64,000 nt of DNA from Cristatella mucedo (lineage: Eukaryota > Bryozoa > Phylactolaemata > Cristatellidae), in NCBI GenBank assembly GCA_009760855.2, contig WPIO01000076.1, positions 426,001 through 490,000 on the forward strand. Direction: 5' to 3'. This document shows, piece after piece, positions 45,229 to 56,364 of the stretch. Every line of letters starts with the position of its first letter. The stretch's first letter is position 1. A program made the position numbers and the translations under genes. The notes beneath the pieces were generated by a model, which saw only the letters and a program-made list of their open reading frames with translations, was not told the origin of the DNA and did not search any database.

Positions 45229-45636
45229 AAATGTCGACGGCTTTCAAAACTGGCATGCATTTATTGGGACAAGCTTGTATGCATGAATGCAGGCTGTCCA
45301 GTGAGACCCGCACGCGGGTCCAGTAACTCGGAAGGGGTTAAAAAAAACTTGGCATTTCCGCACGTAGGATGCCATCCGTTAGCAGCTGTGAGGTGTACCT
45401 GAGCGACCTTAAAGCAGTGCGAGGGTGGCACACGGTCGACACATGCATCTGAGACCACCGCTGTCTCTAATTATGCAGCGTGCTGCCATAATTGCGGTGT
45501 GGAGTGGACAGATAGTCTCTGCTGCTCCTGGCCAGTGCACTCGCGTTCGGAAGGCTGCTCAGCACTAACCGAGCTAGCAGCTCTCAGAGTCTTGGGGGCG
45601 ACCGAGCAGTGAAGTAGATGGGCATCGCTCTGATCG

Positions 45637-45935
45637 TCAGTAGTAGGTCTTCTTTAAGCCGGTCAGCGATTTCACCGTGGTGAAGCCAGCAGGTTTTGAA
45701 GCCAGTACCCTGGTCGCCGCTGTACCAGTGGCTGTCGAAGACATTCCCGCCGCTGCAGTCGACGCCTTTCTGATCTCTTCAGCCGACGATGCTGGCATCG
45801 ATGCTATGGGCTTGAAACCTGTGATCTCGTCGCGAATTCGCCTAATCTCGGCTAGGTAGTGGTCGCGTTCGTGGGTCGTTACTGTTGGTGTGATTTCAGG
45901 ATACGAGTCGTTGGTGAATAGCGCCCGTTCAACAG
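45637..45935 (-). CDS. CEP170-like gene, terminal coding exon
   Basis: The acceptor TCTTTTACAG is followed by 299 open nt ending in TGA. It encodes VERALFTNDSYPEITPTV, then HERDHYLAEIRRIRDEITGF and a Ser/Thr/Ala-rich tail ending GLKKTYY. The frame and pyrimidine tract make it a convincing last exon; membership in this gene rests on phase and strand. Confidence 0.6.
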
Positions 45936-48900
45936 CTGTAAAAGATTGTCATGCAATTGTGAATGGAGTGGAAAATGAGCGGATAGGCTAGCAGATATGC
46001 TGTGTTGCAAGGATTTCTGTCTCAACGAAGTGGAACAAGGAGCCAAAGGCATTTAAATCGGCTCTTGTTTGACCAATGCTCACAAAGCAAGGATAGAATT
46101 CCGAGTTTCCAGCTAGTTACCACCTAGCCCGCTCCTGATTGTCGAAGATTCTGGAGAGAAATTGCTTCTAAGTAGCCACAGTGCTCACTCAAGAATGATT
46201 CATGAGCTGTTCTAGTGTCACAGTTGTTCTCCATGTATACAGCGCACATAGAGGGGGCAATTTCGGGCCCCTGGCGTCCTCTATTCACTTTCATACCGCG
46301 CCCCCCCCCCCCCCCCCCGCACCTGGCTGCACTCGACATTCGATCTCTCAGAATGAGCTGCATAGATTGATAAATCGAATATAGGTATGCATTTCCTTTG
46401 CTGACAACCGGTTCAGGAGAGCGGTCAATTTCCTTTAATTAAACGAGAGAAAAAACTGGACGCCTAATAGGAAATCCTAAATGTTCGGACAGTCTGAACC
46501 AGAAACTCTGCTCTCTTGATTAGAAATTCCCTAGTACAACCCATCGCCAATTGCTCGTAATTTAGGTGACCTCTTTGACAGCTGCATGAAGCTGAAAAAT
46601 TTTATTCTGAAAACTGCCTCACCTTTGTCCAGGATTGGGGCTTGACCACAGTGGCTGGCTAGATATTTCTAGATATTCTACCTGGTTCTTGCTACTGTCC
46701 CACTACCGTATTACTTACCGCTCTCTACTGGCCCACTAGCCAACTGTAAAATTAAGTTTTGGGAAGGGCTACCGAAAAAAGCCATTAAACTTCTTAACAG
46801 CTGGTGCTGAATATGCCACAAGATTAGTATAAATCTAAGAAATTCAGTCACGTGTATCATTGCTAGCAGAGCTGCGGTAGCGCATGGTTGATCAGTGACT
46901 GGAATACAATTGTTATTTTGACCCATAGCGCCGTGTGACACAGCTGGGCACTATCGTATCAAGCCGAACTTCAGCACCAGTTTCAGTCTCCTTGTGCCCT
47001 CGGGTCATCTCACGACAACAAATTAGCTGTCTCCCTCTTCACTTACAGCAGACGAGCCGGTTTGGTCCAGCGGTTAAGGTGCTTGCCCCGACCAAGGTCT
47101 CGCTGAGGTTAAGTTCTCTTACGGCGCTATACAAATGAATTCTATATATGCTATATATATATAGAGAGAGAGAGAGAGACTGCTGGGCGACAAAAGCTCT
47201 TGCTCCGTGTGTCCTAGACTGTGGAACTCACTTCCATAATTCCTTTGAAATGGCGTCCTCTCTCCTGCTGCCGATTCTGGCACGGCCTTTCCAGTCGTCC
47301 TTAGCTTCCTTGCTTCCATACTTCTCACTTCTTCGACTGCCCTCCCGACTCCGGCCATACCTCTTCGTTTTAAACTTGCCGTGTGAGATGAAGTCTATTT
47401 GCTACGGTTATGTGCACACACACGATTAGGTTTGAGTGTGCTATAGAAAGCTGCCCAGTATAGCATTCGCTAAGTCGGTATGGTTTTGTAGAGGTTCAAA
47501 TAACGACATACGTGCACACACCTCAGCTCAAGCAACTAATGTCGTTCTCATATGACAGATGTACTGCTAGCTGTTGACGAATGGTGGAAAGTAAACCACG
47601 GTGGATAATTTATTAGAACCAGCACGAGAATTTGCACAAGCGCGGGTCAGCTTAATTAAGTCCGTGGGCATTTTTTCCTTAGGGTATAAAGGGTGTAACT
47701 CATACGGCCTTAATCACAGGAGAAGATGCATTGCCCAATGTTTATAGAAGCACGGTAGCCGGAAAGCAAGCCTCCTCCTGTGTGCCTCCGCATGAGGCGT
47801 GCAAGCTGTGATGTTGGTGGTGCCATTGCGAGTCCTTGGAAACGAGGCTTGGAGCCTTTGGAAGGGGTCTCTTGCAGGGTGGGCGTCTCTTCATTTCTCC
47901 TATACTTCTCCGAAGCACAGCTTATGGTGGAGGGAGTTTCGGCATCCATTTGCAGGCAGGGACCCGCAGCGGCGGTGGTGGAGGCGACGACCTGTGGGTC
48001 TCTGCCTGCGAATGCATACAAAATGTACTACTAAAAAATGCATAAAAAAATTACTACTGCCGGCAAGGTTCGAACCCGGCACCTGGCGGTGATGCTATTC
48101 ACTCGGCCATTAGGACGACTACGCCAGCGGTTCTCAGCCTGTGGGTCGCGACCCCTTTGGGGGGTCGAACGACCCCTTCACAGGGGTCGCCTAAGACCAT
48201 TCCTCCACACACATAATAATTGTACGGACGAGGGTCGCCACAACACGAGGAACTGTATTAAAGGGTTGCGGTCGCATTAGGAAGGTTGAAAACCACTGAC
48301 TGGACTACACATTCGACGTGGCAAGAGGTCATACGAGAGGAGGTCGGTCATGCAGCCACAGGCAGTGCCACTTGCTGCCAATCTGCATACACGCGTAGCG
48401 CCCTTTCACCAAGGCGTCGCACGCGCGCCGATGCGGGTGAATGCGAATGTGGATGCGTGCGGGCTCACCCCGGACGTTTCTCTCGGCACGACGCAGCGTC
48501 CTCAGAGCTGCAGCCAGCTCCTGGCTACCAGGCAGCTCGGTGCCGGTACTGCCGCCCTGGTCGCCTAGCAACGTCTCGGCAGCGCGGTCGGCCGCCTCGG
48601 CTTCCTCTTCTGACGAGTGAGCGCTGGGCAGGTCGACTTTCTCTCTGCCAAAGCAGACATAGAAATTACTCCTACACAGCTGCATCTCTGATACGATAAT
48701 GATAAAGCAGCGACAACTCTTTAAAGGAAGGAGATCAGGCAGCATGAGAATCAGTTTTGCAATGGAGGAGGCAGGTTTGAGATGAAGCTATCAAACTGGC
48801 CCCATGCTTGCAGTAGAGCTTCGATGCACCACGAACTCCCAAAACTTGCTCGAAGGGCAGAGGGTGGGGTGGAGGGAATACACGTGACAATGCATTCCAG

Positions 48901-51900
48901 GAATGCTGTCACTAGCAGGCGATATGTTGCCGAACCAATAGTAGGTGAGGGACGGCACGCAGCAACACCACGTTCAGGGTTTGTGCAATGGAAGGCATGC
49001 TTTTGTGCAATGGAAGACATGCTCATGGAGGCGTATCTTGGCCGGACACGGCTGCTTGCTGATATAAAATGTGGGATGAGTTTGAAAGATGTCCTGACTC
49101 TTGTCTGCTGCAAGCAATTGTTTGCAGTAAAGATACATAAGCAAAGCTTTAAAAAAGGCGTACCGCAAGCGAGTCAGGATCCGAGAGGTCGACTTGCTGA
49201 GCCGGTTTGATATATGCTTGATGGAAGAAACCATAACACTGTCATAATTCTGCAAGAAAACATAAGAGGCATACGAGCATCCCTTAACATTAAAAAGAAA
49301 TTTACAGCCGTGTGTGGCAAAGTGGGGGCCACAAGCTAACGATGAGCAGCTAATACAACGCGGCCTCAACAGATGATCCCTCCATGGGTTATCTTCACTG
49401 TGAAGTAAAGCTGCTCATGATTCGCCCAGTCAATCGGCAGCAGTGAATAGTGAGAGGTGCCCCACACCCCACCTTACCCCCCCCCCAACGCACCCACTGT
49501 AGCACTTAGCACTGCTTGTGCATACACATTCTGGTACAGCCAGACAATGCAGGCAGATGTAACGATTGGGCAGAGCGCAAGATTGGCCTAATAGCATTGA
49601 CCTTGCGCCACATCCTGCAGGCATTGCACACGAAAAACCAGCGAGAACACAACCTCGGTTGGGTTCCCATCGCCGCGCGACCTCTCTGGTTTGCTTACAG
49701 CAGTAGCAGCGGCAGTACCTGCACCCACCGTGGGAAGTGTAGCACGTGACCAGTCCCGGGGGGGGGGCCCATCTACTCTCTGCCCACGTGCTTAGTATGC
49801 TTAGGTCGCACATTGCAAGTCCGCGACCGGCGACAGCTGGAGCAACAGCTCTGAGCGCACCGCTAGCTCCTACCAGGTCGGGAATCTGCGGCAGTCCGCC
49901 GTTCTCCTCCGACTGCACTTCCACCACCTTCTTCTTCACCGGACTAAGCGCTGGCGAGTTGGCCTTGCCCGGCGGCGTCAACCCGGGCTCTGTGAATGCG
50001 CTGTAGCTCGTGAACGCCGACTTGCCGCCATCGCTGCAGCTGTCCGGGCGACCGGCAGCCTCGCTTGCGTCATCGTCGTCGTAGCCAGCTCTGTACGTGT
50101 CGGGCAGCGACGAGTCCTCCTGCTCGAGAGGGCGGCGCCAGCGCACGTGCAGCGACCGATGCGTAACCGCGTGCTCGGAGGCGCCGGCGCCGCGACGGCC
50201 GGCGCCTCCGAGCGTGCAGGGGGAGTTGGAGGCAGGGCGTGCCCGCGCGTGCCCGACGGTTGACTCACGTCGACGTCGCTGCCGGCGAAATCGCGCGAAA
50301 GGCGTGGCCGAGGAAGCGGCTGTGCCGCCGCCGCAGCTGCGGCGGCGACTCGCTCTCCTCTCGGGGCAGCCATCTCGTCGCAGCAGCTGCTGCCGGCGCT
50401 GTCCCTCCGGCCGCCGGGCGTGCTCGGCTCGACTGAGCTGCCAACGTCGGCGCCCACTGATGATGCGCCCCAATCGCCGCCGTCGTCATCGTCATCGTCC
50501 TCGTCCTCCTCGGTGCCTCTCGACAGCAGCTCCAGATCCTTGGCCAGCTCGCTGCTCATTTTCGCTATCTGCAGCTCGTGCTGAGCAGAGGCGACGGCAG
50601 CAGCAGCGGACGTCCCTGCATAGGTGCCGCTGGCTCTCGCTCGCTTCTGCTGCTGCTGCTGCTCAGCCGCCGCTGCCGGCTCGATGACCATCGGCGGCAG
50701 CGCCGATCGACGGACCGTCAGCTCCGAGCCGTCAGCGCCGCCCCCGCCGTCGTAGTCAGCGGTGCGAGAATAGTCGTCGTCGCCGTCGTCTCCTCTGCAC
50801 GCGTCAGCCGCCGTGCCGCTGGGCGTAGCCAGCAGGCTGTACGCCGAGCTGCTGCCGCCGACTCTGTCCAGCAGCAGCAGCTGCTGATTCTGCTGCTGCT
50901 GCTGCTGCCGCAGAGCGATGGGCGTGACGGGGCTGGCAGTGCCGCTGCTTGCCCTGCTGCCCAGCGACTGCTGGCGCGGCGTCGACGAAGCACTGCTCGC
51001 ACAGCTGGTGGCTGCGGCGGCGGCCTTGCGCGGGTCGTACGATCGGCGCCGCTCCCAGGCCGCCCTGTCTCGCTCCAGCTCGGCCTTGGCTTGCAAAGAC
51101 GCCGCAGCAGCAGCTGCTGCAGTCGGCAGTCGCCCGTGGCCCTTTGCACTGCTGCTGCCACTGCCGCCTTCGGCACCGATCGACTTTCTTGCTGCCAGTT
51201 GCTGCCGAGCCTTTGAGTCCGCCTTGGCGGACGCCCCAGCTGCCGAAGCGCTGCTGACACGCATGCTGAATCGTCCGCCGTCCGATCGACTGAACGAGGA
51301 CGCCAAGCTGCCCGCCGAAGCTGCGACCGGCTTGGCGGCCAGCGAGACCTTTGCGCCGCGCACCTCGGGGGCGAAAGCCAGGTTCGACGAGCCGCCACTG
51401 CCTCCTCCTCCTGCTCCAGCTCCACCGGCTGTCTGGCGGCTGCGCTGGACGATTCTCACGCCCAGGCTAACCTCGCTGGCGCGCTCCAGCGAGCCGGATC
51501 GGCTGCGATGCTGCTGGCTGCCGCCGCTGCCGTCCACGCTGCTCCCCGCTCCCGACGAGCTTCGTGCGCTCGACCTGCTCGGAGCGCCGGACGAAAGGCA
51601 TCGGCGGAGGCCAAAGTGAGGCTGCCATGCCTGCTGCTGCTGAGCAAGCAGAGGAACTGCCCAGGAGAGGAGCAGAGGAGAAGAGGAATAGAGCCGAGCA
51701 GAGGAAAAGAGCAGAACAGAGGAGTAGAGCAGAGCAGAAGAAAAGAGCAGAGCAGAGGAAAAGAGCAGAGCAGAGGAAAAGAGCGGAGCAGAGGAACAGC
51801 CTGGCAAGGAAATCCCGGCTCGCCTGCATAGCCAGCCGATCCGACGACGACTGAAGAAAGTTTAAGAAAGCCGCTACACCGAAAGAAACGCCACAAAATG

Positions 51901-54900
51901 GCAGAAACCACTACCGTGCGACCAGCCATGGCTTCACACAGAGGGGGCAGGAAGAGCAGTGGTGGAAGCCTGGCAAGCAATTGTTTGCAGCTAATGGCAT
52001 GCACTCGGAATTACTAACACCACGGCTCGCCGACATCCATCGGTCCGCCGGTCGAGGAGGCTACACGAGCCACGAGGCCACGTGGGGTCTGATTGTGCAG
52101 CCGGGCCACAGAAAGAGGGCGGTGGCCAAAAGGAAGCGGCGGCTGCCGCCGCCGCAAGTGCCCGAGTCTGCCCTTCCACACTTTGCCCGGCTGCGCGGCG
52201 CTGACTCACCTGTCGGACGCTGCGTCGGGTGCTGCTGCCAGCGTCCGCGCTCGCCTCAGCTCGAACGTTCGATTCGGTCTCGCCGCAGCCGCCGAGCCGG
52301 CGGCTGCGGCGGCGCTCGGCGCCGGCTGCGGGACTGCAGCTGCTGCCGCTCGCGCCGCCGACGAGGCCGCCGACGAGTCGCTGCCGTGTCTGACGTGCTG
52401 CTGCTGTAAGGCTGTGCGCTTCGCTCCGCTCTTGTCGTTGCCGCCTCCACCGCCGGAGCGAGTGGCTCCATTGAGAAGGAGGCCTCCGCCGTCGGAGCTG
52501 CCTCGAGACGCCAGGCTGTCCGTGCTCGAGCGGCCGCTCCGCGAGGCCGCCCACGACATCGCCAAGGCTTCGCTCGTCGTTGTGGCGGCGCGAGAGCCTG
52601 CGCCGCCGACGTCGGCACCGGCCCCGCTGCTGCCCAGCCTCAGTGCTGCGCCGCTGGGCTGCCGGGGTGGGCGCGCGTCGGTTCGTTCTCGTTCGGGTGG
52701 CTGCTGCTGCTGCTGCGGCGGCGGCAGATTGGGCCGCTCGACCCTCGACCCCAGCCTGTCGCCTCTGAAGTCGCCGCTGCCGCCACCACTGCCAGGCGCC
52801 TTGTTCGCAGCATCCGAGTCGAAATGGGCGGCTGCTGGCTTCGGTAGCGCGCCGTTGCCGGATGCGGCAACGGCGTGGCGGAGACCTACGGCGCTGCTGC
52901 GCTTGGCTGACATCGATCGTACGAACTCGTCGGTCGGCTGCAGCAAGACGTCGGTGCGCGCCGTGGCGTTCTCGGTCCTCGCCGTCGTCTCGCCGTCGCG
53001 CGGCGAGTCGTCCGGCAGCGGCTCGCCTCGCGACAGCGCAGCCAGCTTGTCCACGTAGCGCTGCCCCGGATGGCGGTCGGCAGCGTGTCGCGACAACTCG
53101 CCGCGACCGGAGGCACCGGCGGAAGAACCGTCGCCGATGGCGATCGACAGACCGAGCGCAGAGTGGCGGTGATGGCCGTTGACGCCGTCGCCGCCCCAGG
53201 CAGAGGTGGCTGCTGCTTCGGAGGCCTCAGCCTCGGCAGCAGCACTCCCAAGCGAGGCCGAGTCGGAGCCGACTCGAATGGTCGGTGCCGACGCCAGTCG
53301 GTGCAGCGCCGGATGCTTGGCCTCGGACCGACGGTCGTCCACGGCAACGGCAGCCGCATGGGCGTGGCTTTGCTTGCCGCTGCTCGGCTCCTGGTCGCTT
53401 TTGGTGCGAATTTTTTCAAAGAAGTTTTTCGACTTGGAAACTATCACAGGGTCGTCTTCCCGGTGGTGCTTTCTGCTCGACAGCAGCTCCTGGACGAGCT
53501 TCGGCCGTTCGACGGATGCCTGGATGGGCGCGTCGCCTGCGAGGAAACGGAGCCGGAAGCACACCGTCAACCGAGCTGCGAGCTCGCGTGGGGGGCCAAC
53601 AGCCCTGGGCTGAGCTTGCGGCCAATGCTAACGCCAGCGCCCGACGCCAGCCTAACCGGAGCTGGGCGCGTCAGACAGGAGGAATATGTCAAGTAAGTAC
53701 GCCGTCAATAAAGTACGCAAGGAAACGCCCAACTAGGCTAAAACGGCCAAAGTACGCAAGGAAACGGCTCAGTAAACGAACTCTGCCTCACAGTTTGCCA
53801 GCACAGGCTCCACTGCAGTAGCATCCAGAGGCAGAGCCTGGATTCTCATCCCGGGGGATAAGACCCGAAAGATGTTGATGCAGGGGGCAACACGTTCAAG
53901 TAATAAAAACATATAGTGCAAATCACAGTGTACATTCGGCACGAATTCGGCTGTGTGGCTCATCCTGTGGAAGTAGGACATAATTTCGAAGTTGGCGACG
54001 GTCGGGGGGGGGGTCGGGGCATAGGAATATGGGACGGCCCAGCTCGCTGCCCTGCTGTAGAGAGAGGGGGAGGCAAAAGACCCTCCTGCCCCTCTCTGGC
54101 TCTGCCACTGGCAACAACCGTTCGATGGCAAAGGTAGCCGAGCAAGCTACAGTAAAGAATCTCGAATAGCAAAAACTGGCAGATGTGCAAAGCCACGAGC
54201 TCAGCAAGTCCAGGGCTTCGTGATAAGATTTTGAGTCAAGTCAAGACATCTCGTAGTGCAGGGTCCCATACAGACACCACGTGGTGTGACACGTGGTGTG
54301 GGCAGAGCGGACAGAGAGCAAATGAGCGGCATGACGTCGCACATACACAGCGTGGCAACTAGGCTGCTGCTGCTTTGGGTTAATGGACCAAGCACTGGCT
54401 TGACGTCTGAGGGTGACAATAGCTAATCGGCGCACCGTGAACCAACCTGTAATGGCATACAAACAAGAGAACAAACAACTCGTCTTAAGCAGCCAATAGT
54501 ATAATGGATGCCGACTGCAGCAGTAGGCAACGCTGACGGCAGGACAACTAGGACGTAACACAGAGAGCAGACCACGTAGTGCGGCGGCGGAGGACTGCCG
54601 AATCCAGCATCCCTTTCCGCGCCAAGCAGGTCACGCAGAGCAACAGCTAAGCGAGCGGAGAGCAGCACTTTGCTGCCTCCAGAGCCCCCACCGATGCCGA
54701 GTTCCTGCAGCAGCCTCTCCTTGCTCAGCTCACTTGCTGCCTCCCGCCGGGCACGACGGACAGGCGGCGCCGAGTCATTTCCCCTGCCGGCGCCCAGATA
54801 CAGCTCGACGTCGTGCTCGACCGGGCTGATGACAGTGCGCGAGGCAATGGCGCCACCGGCAGACATGGCCGCCACTGCTTCCGCTAGCTTTGAATGGCTG

Positions 54901-54937
54901 CTGGTCGCAGTGTTCTTGCTGTCCACCGAGAGCTCGC
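45637..54937 (-). CDS. large low-complexity protein, tentatively CEP170 family, 3' seven exons
   Basis: Seven exons chain in compatible phases on the minus strand: 54692-54937, 52210-53536, 50269-51574, 49874-50119, 48469-48640, 46623-46658 and 45637-45935, about 1,200 residues ending in TGA. The translation is rich in Ser, Ala, Gly and Gln with short homopolymers. Two segments recall the C-terminal half of CEP170 as I remember it: NRTFELRRARTLAAAPD, and ELQIAKMSSELAKDLELL before an acidic run. CEP170 is a centriolar subdistal-appendage and microtubule protein of about 1,580 residues with an N-terminal FHA domain. That domain is not visible here and would lie upstream. Coding potential is strong because long frames stay open across splice-compatible exons at high GC; the family name is an inference. 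Other Ser-rich microtubule-associated proteins are possible. Confidence 0.6.
46302..46318. repeat. C homopolymer of about 18
   Basis: It is the longest of several C/G runs in the window. Confidence 0.9.
46623..46658 (-). CDS. CEP170-like gene, candidate 36-nt exon
   Basis: A 36-nt segment between TATCTAG and GTGAGG encodes ASHCGQAPILDKA together with its split end codons. Its 2-base start and 1-base end are exactly the phases required by its neighbours. The acceptor has a poor pyrimidine tract, so it could be chance. Confidence 0.42.
47053..47150 (+). mobile_element. SINE-2, shortened copy
   Basis: Box A and CCCCGACCAAGGTCT are as in the 27.3 kb copy. Box B is deleted, and the tail runs GTTAAGTTCTCTTACGGCGC into AATGAATT. 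Confidence 0.7.
47190..47440 (+). mobile_element. LINE-B 3' coding fragment
   Basis: It is homologous to 30170-30400. It follows a short TA and GA microsatellite at 47145-47180. Confidence 0.55.
48040..48124 (-). mobile_element. tRNA-like SINE head (SINE-3)
   Basis: On the minus strand it has TAATGGCCGAGTGAATAGC (box A-like) and GGGTTCGAACCTT (box B-like), then an A/T stretch. The preceding 300 bp (47740-48040) may be its body. No second copy was seen. Confidence 0.45.
48125..48298. mobile_element. SPIN-like non-autonomous hAT element
   Basis: It begins CAGCGGTTCTCAGCCTGTGG and its inverted right end begins CAGTGGTTTTCAACCTTCCT. Internal blocks GGGTCGAACGACCCC, GGGGTCGCCTAAGACCAT and GAGGAACTGTATTAAAGGGT follow the order I remember for SPIN elements. 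At 174 bp it has no ORF. A clean 8-bp target duplication is not visible (GACTACGC left, ACTGGACT right). Confidence 0.75.
48469..48640 (-). CDS. CEP170-like gene, exon KVDLPSAHSSEEE
   Basis: Three overlapping AG acceptors lie in GGCAGAGAG; the last gives phase 0 and matches the previous exon. The exon encodes KVDLPSAHSSEEEAEAADRA, then ELAAALRTLRRAERNVR, a likely short helix, and ends one base into a codon before GTGAGC. Confidence 0.6.
49874..50119 (-). CDS. CEP170-like gene, exon EDSSLPD...LPQIPDL
   Basis: This phase 0-0 exon of 82 codons starts after CTCGAGCAG with EDSSLPDTYRAGYDDDD and ends VVEVQSEENGGLPQIPDL before GTAGGA. The intron before it would be only 149 bp. An alternative acceptor at 50173 would add 18 codons. 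Confidence 0.6.
50269..51574 (-). CDS. CEP170-like gene, second 1.3 kb exon
   Basis: The donor GTGAGT after GACGTCGAC is strong. I chose the acceptor GAGCAG/G at 51574 because it supplies the one base needed to continue the previous exon's split Arg codon. The exon has 1,306 open nt with Gln, Ala and Asp homopolymers, a charged ELERDRAAWERRRSYDPRK segment, and ELQIAKMSSELAKDLELL followed by an EEDEDDDDDD run. The latter resembles a helical segment in CEP170. Confidence 0.65.
51663..51798. repeat. 18-bp purine/pyrimidine repeat before an acceptor
   Basis: Imperfect units near GAGCAGAGGAAAAGAGCA on the + strand read as a long pyrimidine tract on the strand of the CEP170-like gene, beginning about 90 bp upstream of the 1.3 kb exon. 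Confidence 0.85.
52210..53536 (-). CDS. CEP170-like gene, 1.3 kb exon
   Basis: The acceptor is TCCTCGCAG and the donor is a strong GTGAGT after GACAG; 1,327 nt stay open. The start reads ASVERPKLVQELLSSRKHH and SKSKNFFEKIRTKSDQEPS; the middle is Ser/Gly/Ala-rich with a Gln tract; the end reads NRTFELRRARTLAAAPDAA, the segment most like CEP170. GC is high throughout, so four of the other five frames also carry long shadow ORFs. Confidence 0.7.
54692..54937 (-). CDS. CEP170-like gene, candidate exon ELSVDSKN
   Basis: The acceptor TTTTAG is followed by GCGAGCTC. The frame encodes ELSVDSKNTATSSHSKLAEA, then SRTVISPVEHDVELYLGAG and a basic RRARREAASELSKERLLQEL stretch. The donor is uncertain: GTGGGG after 54692 gives the phase needed by the next exon, but the frame stays open to a GTGGTC at 54575. 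Confidence 0.5.
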
Positions 54938-56218
54938 CTAAAATCAAATCCGATGCACCTGTGAGCAAGACTGAACGGATGGTGTAACAAGTAGAGAACT
55001 GATAGCAAAGGCACGGCCACAGCATGACAGCTAGCTAAGTATTCGGCGTGGGCTGTTGCCACCGACCGACCCAAGACGGACGCACGGCTGCAATGCACGG
55101 CCGAACACCGAGGATTTCGGCCTCGAAGAGTCAAAATGAAACCAATTTGAAGGTGAACAAATGATTGACAATTGACGATTTTTGTCAGCAGAAAACTGCT
55201 GCCACGGCCTTACACTTTCTGGTGCCTAATTCAAGCTTTTACGAATTTTCTGTCGAGTGCACATTAATATGTCAGACATTAATATTTGAGCTGCACTAAC
55301 TGAACGATGTTTTCAAGTGACCGACTGAAATGCCACATCAGCAGCTGTCAAATTCTTAAGCAGCCTCTCCTAAACACTGGTCATTTTACATGCAATTTGC
55401 AGCTGGGGGAAGAGAGGAAGAGGTGAGCAAGTGGGTACACACGATGACCACGGCAACAGTACGCATGATCAAGTGCAAGCACAAATGCAGGTAAGCCGCA
55501 AGTCAATATTTCGCTACCGCTCGGAAGAAAGCACGGGTATTTGGACAAACAATGGGGAAAATTCCTACTCGGTAGTGAACAACAACTGCAGAGCCGAAAA
55601 GGTGGCATCGGCAGATCGGTGCGGATGCTCGCTTAGAGGGAGCGGCCGCACTGCAGGCGACAAGAGATGCAAGGAAACGAAGTCAATTAGACAAGACAAT
55701 AATCGATGGGCAAGCAATCGTGCCGCCGTCAGATAAACGACCACCCAAGGATTCTGGCGAGAGCCACAAGAGTCGAGCGCCAGGAAGGAGGCCTGAAGGT
55801 GAAGGCCACTCGGGGCTTCGACAGCAGATTGGACCTGCACAAGACGATCGTCACGCGATGCTTCGTTCCAGTGGCCAACCGTCCTCAAAGCAAAATGACA
55901 AATGCACAAACCTGCCAGCCAGAACCAGCAGATGGGGGAGGGAGGAGGGCTAGGCAGAGGAGGCAAGTGCCGTGCTGCGACGATGGGCTGGGCACATTTG
56001 CTTTGCTAACTGCTAGACAAATGTTGGAGAACTCAAGATTGCAACTCAGAATTCAAATGCCCTGTCCGAGCTGAGTGATCGTCAACATAACTGGCATCAT
56101 TGGTCATATTTGACACAATCTGATAAGATTTGTACATCCCGAGGACAGTCGGGAAGGATAGGAACAAAGTACTCGGCTAAAATAATTAAATTTAATTTAA
56201 ATAATCTAAAATAATTAA

Positions 56219-56364
56219 AGGTGCAACAGCTCGCTCTTTTCGACCGAGGTCGTGGGTTCCTGTTGTGAATCATTCAGTGGACGATCCTTTATTTCCAACT
56301 GCAAGCGATGGCTATAGCCGCTAAGGCTCCTCTGCCGCTCTACAAATGAGGCTGCTATATAAGC
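56219..56364 (+). mobile_element. SINE-1 copy e, plus orientation
   Basis: GAGGTCGTGGGTTCCTG is followed by the body and CTAAGGCTCCTCTGCCGCTC, the same order as the minus-strand copies inverted. The head is shortened. Confidence 0.6.

Noticed and set aside
51456-52004. 182-codon minus-strand ORF over the pyrimidine repeat
   Set aside because: It is low-complexity, ends in a stop inside the real exon's other frame and is not in phase with the exon before.
50097-53821. Plus-strand ORFs of 140-321 codons
   Set aside because: They are shadows of GC-rich minus-strand exons. The minus strand has matching splice donors (GTGAGT twice) and coherent phases.
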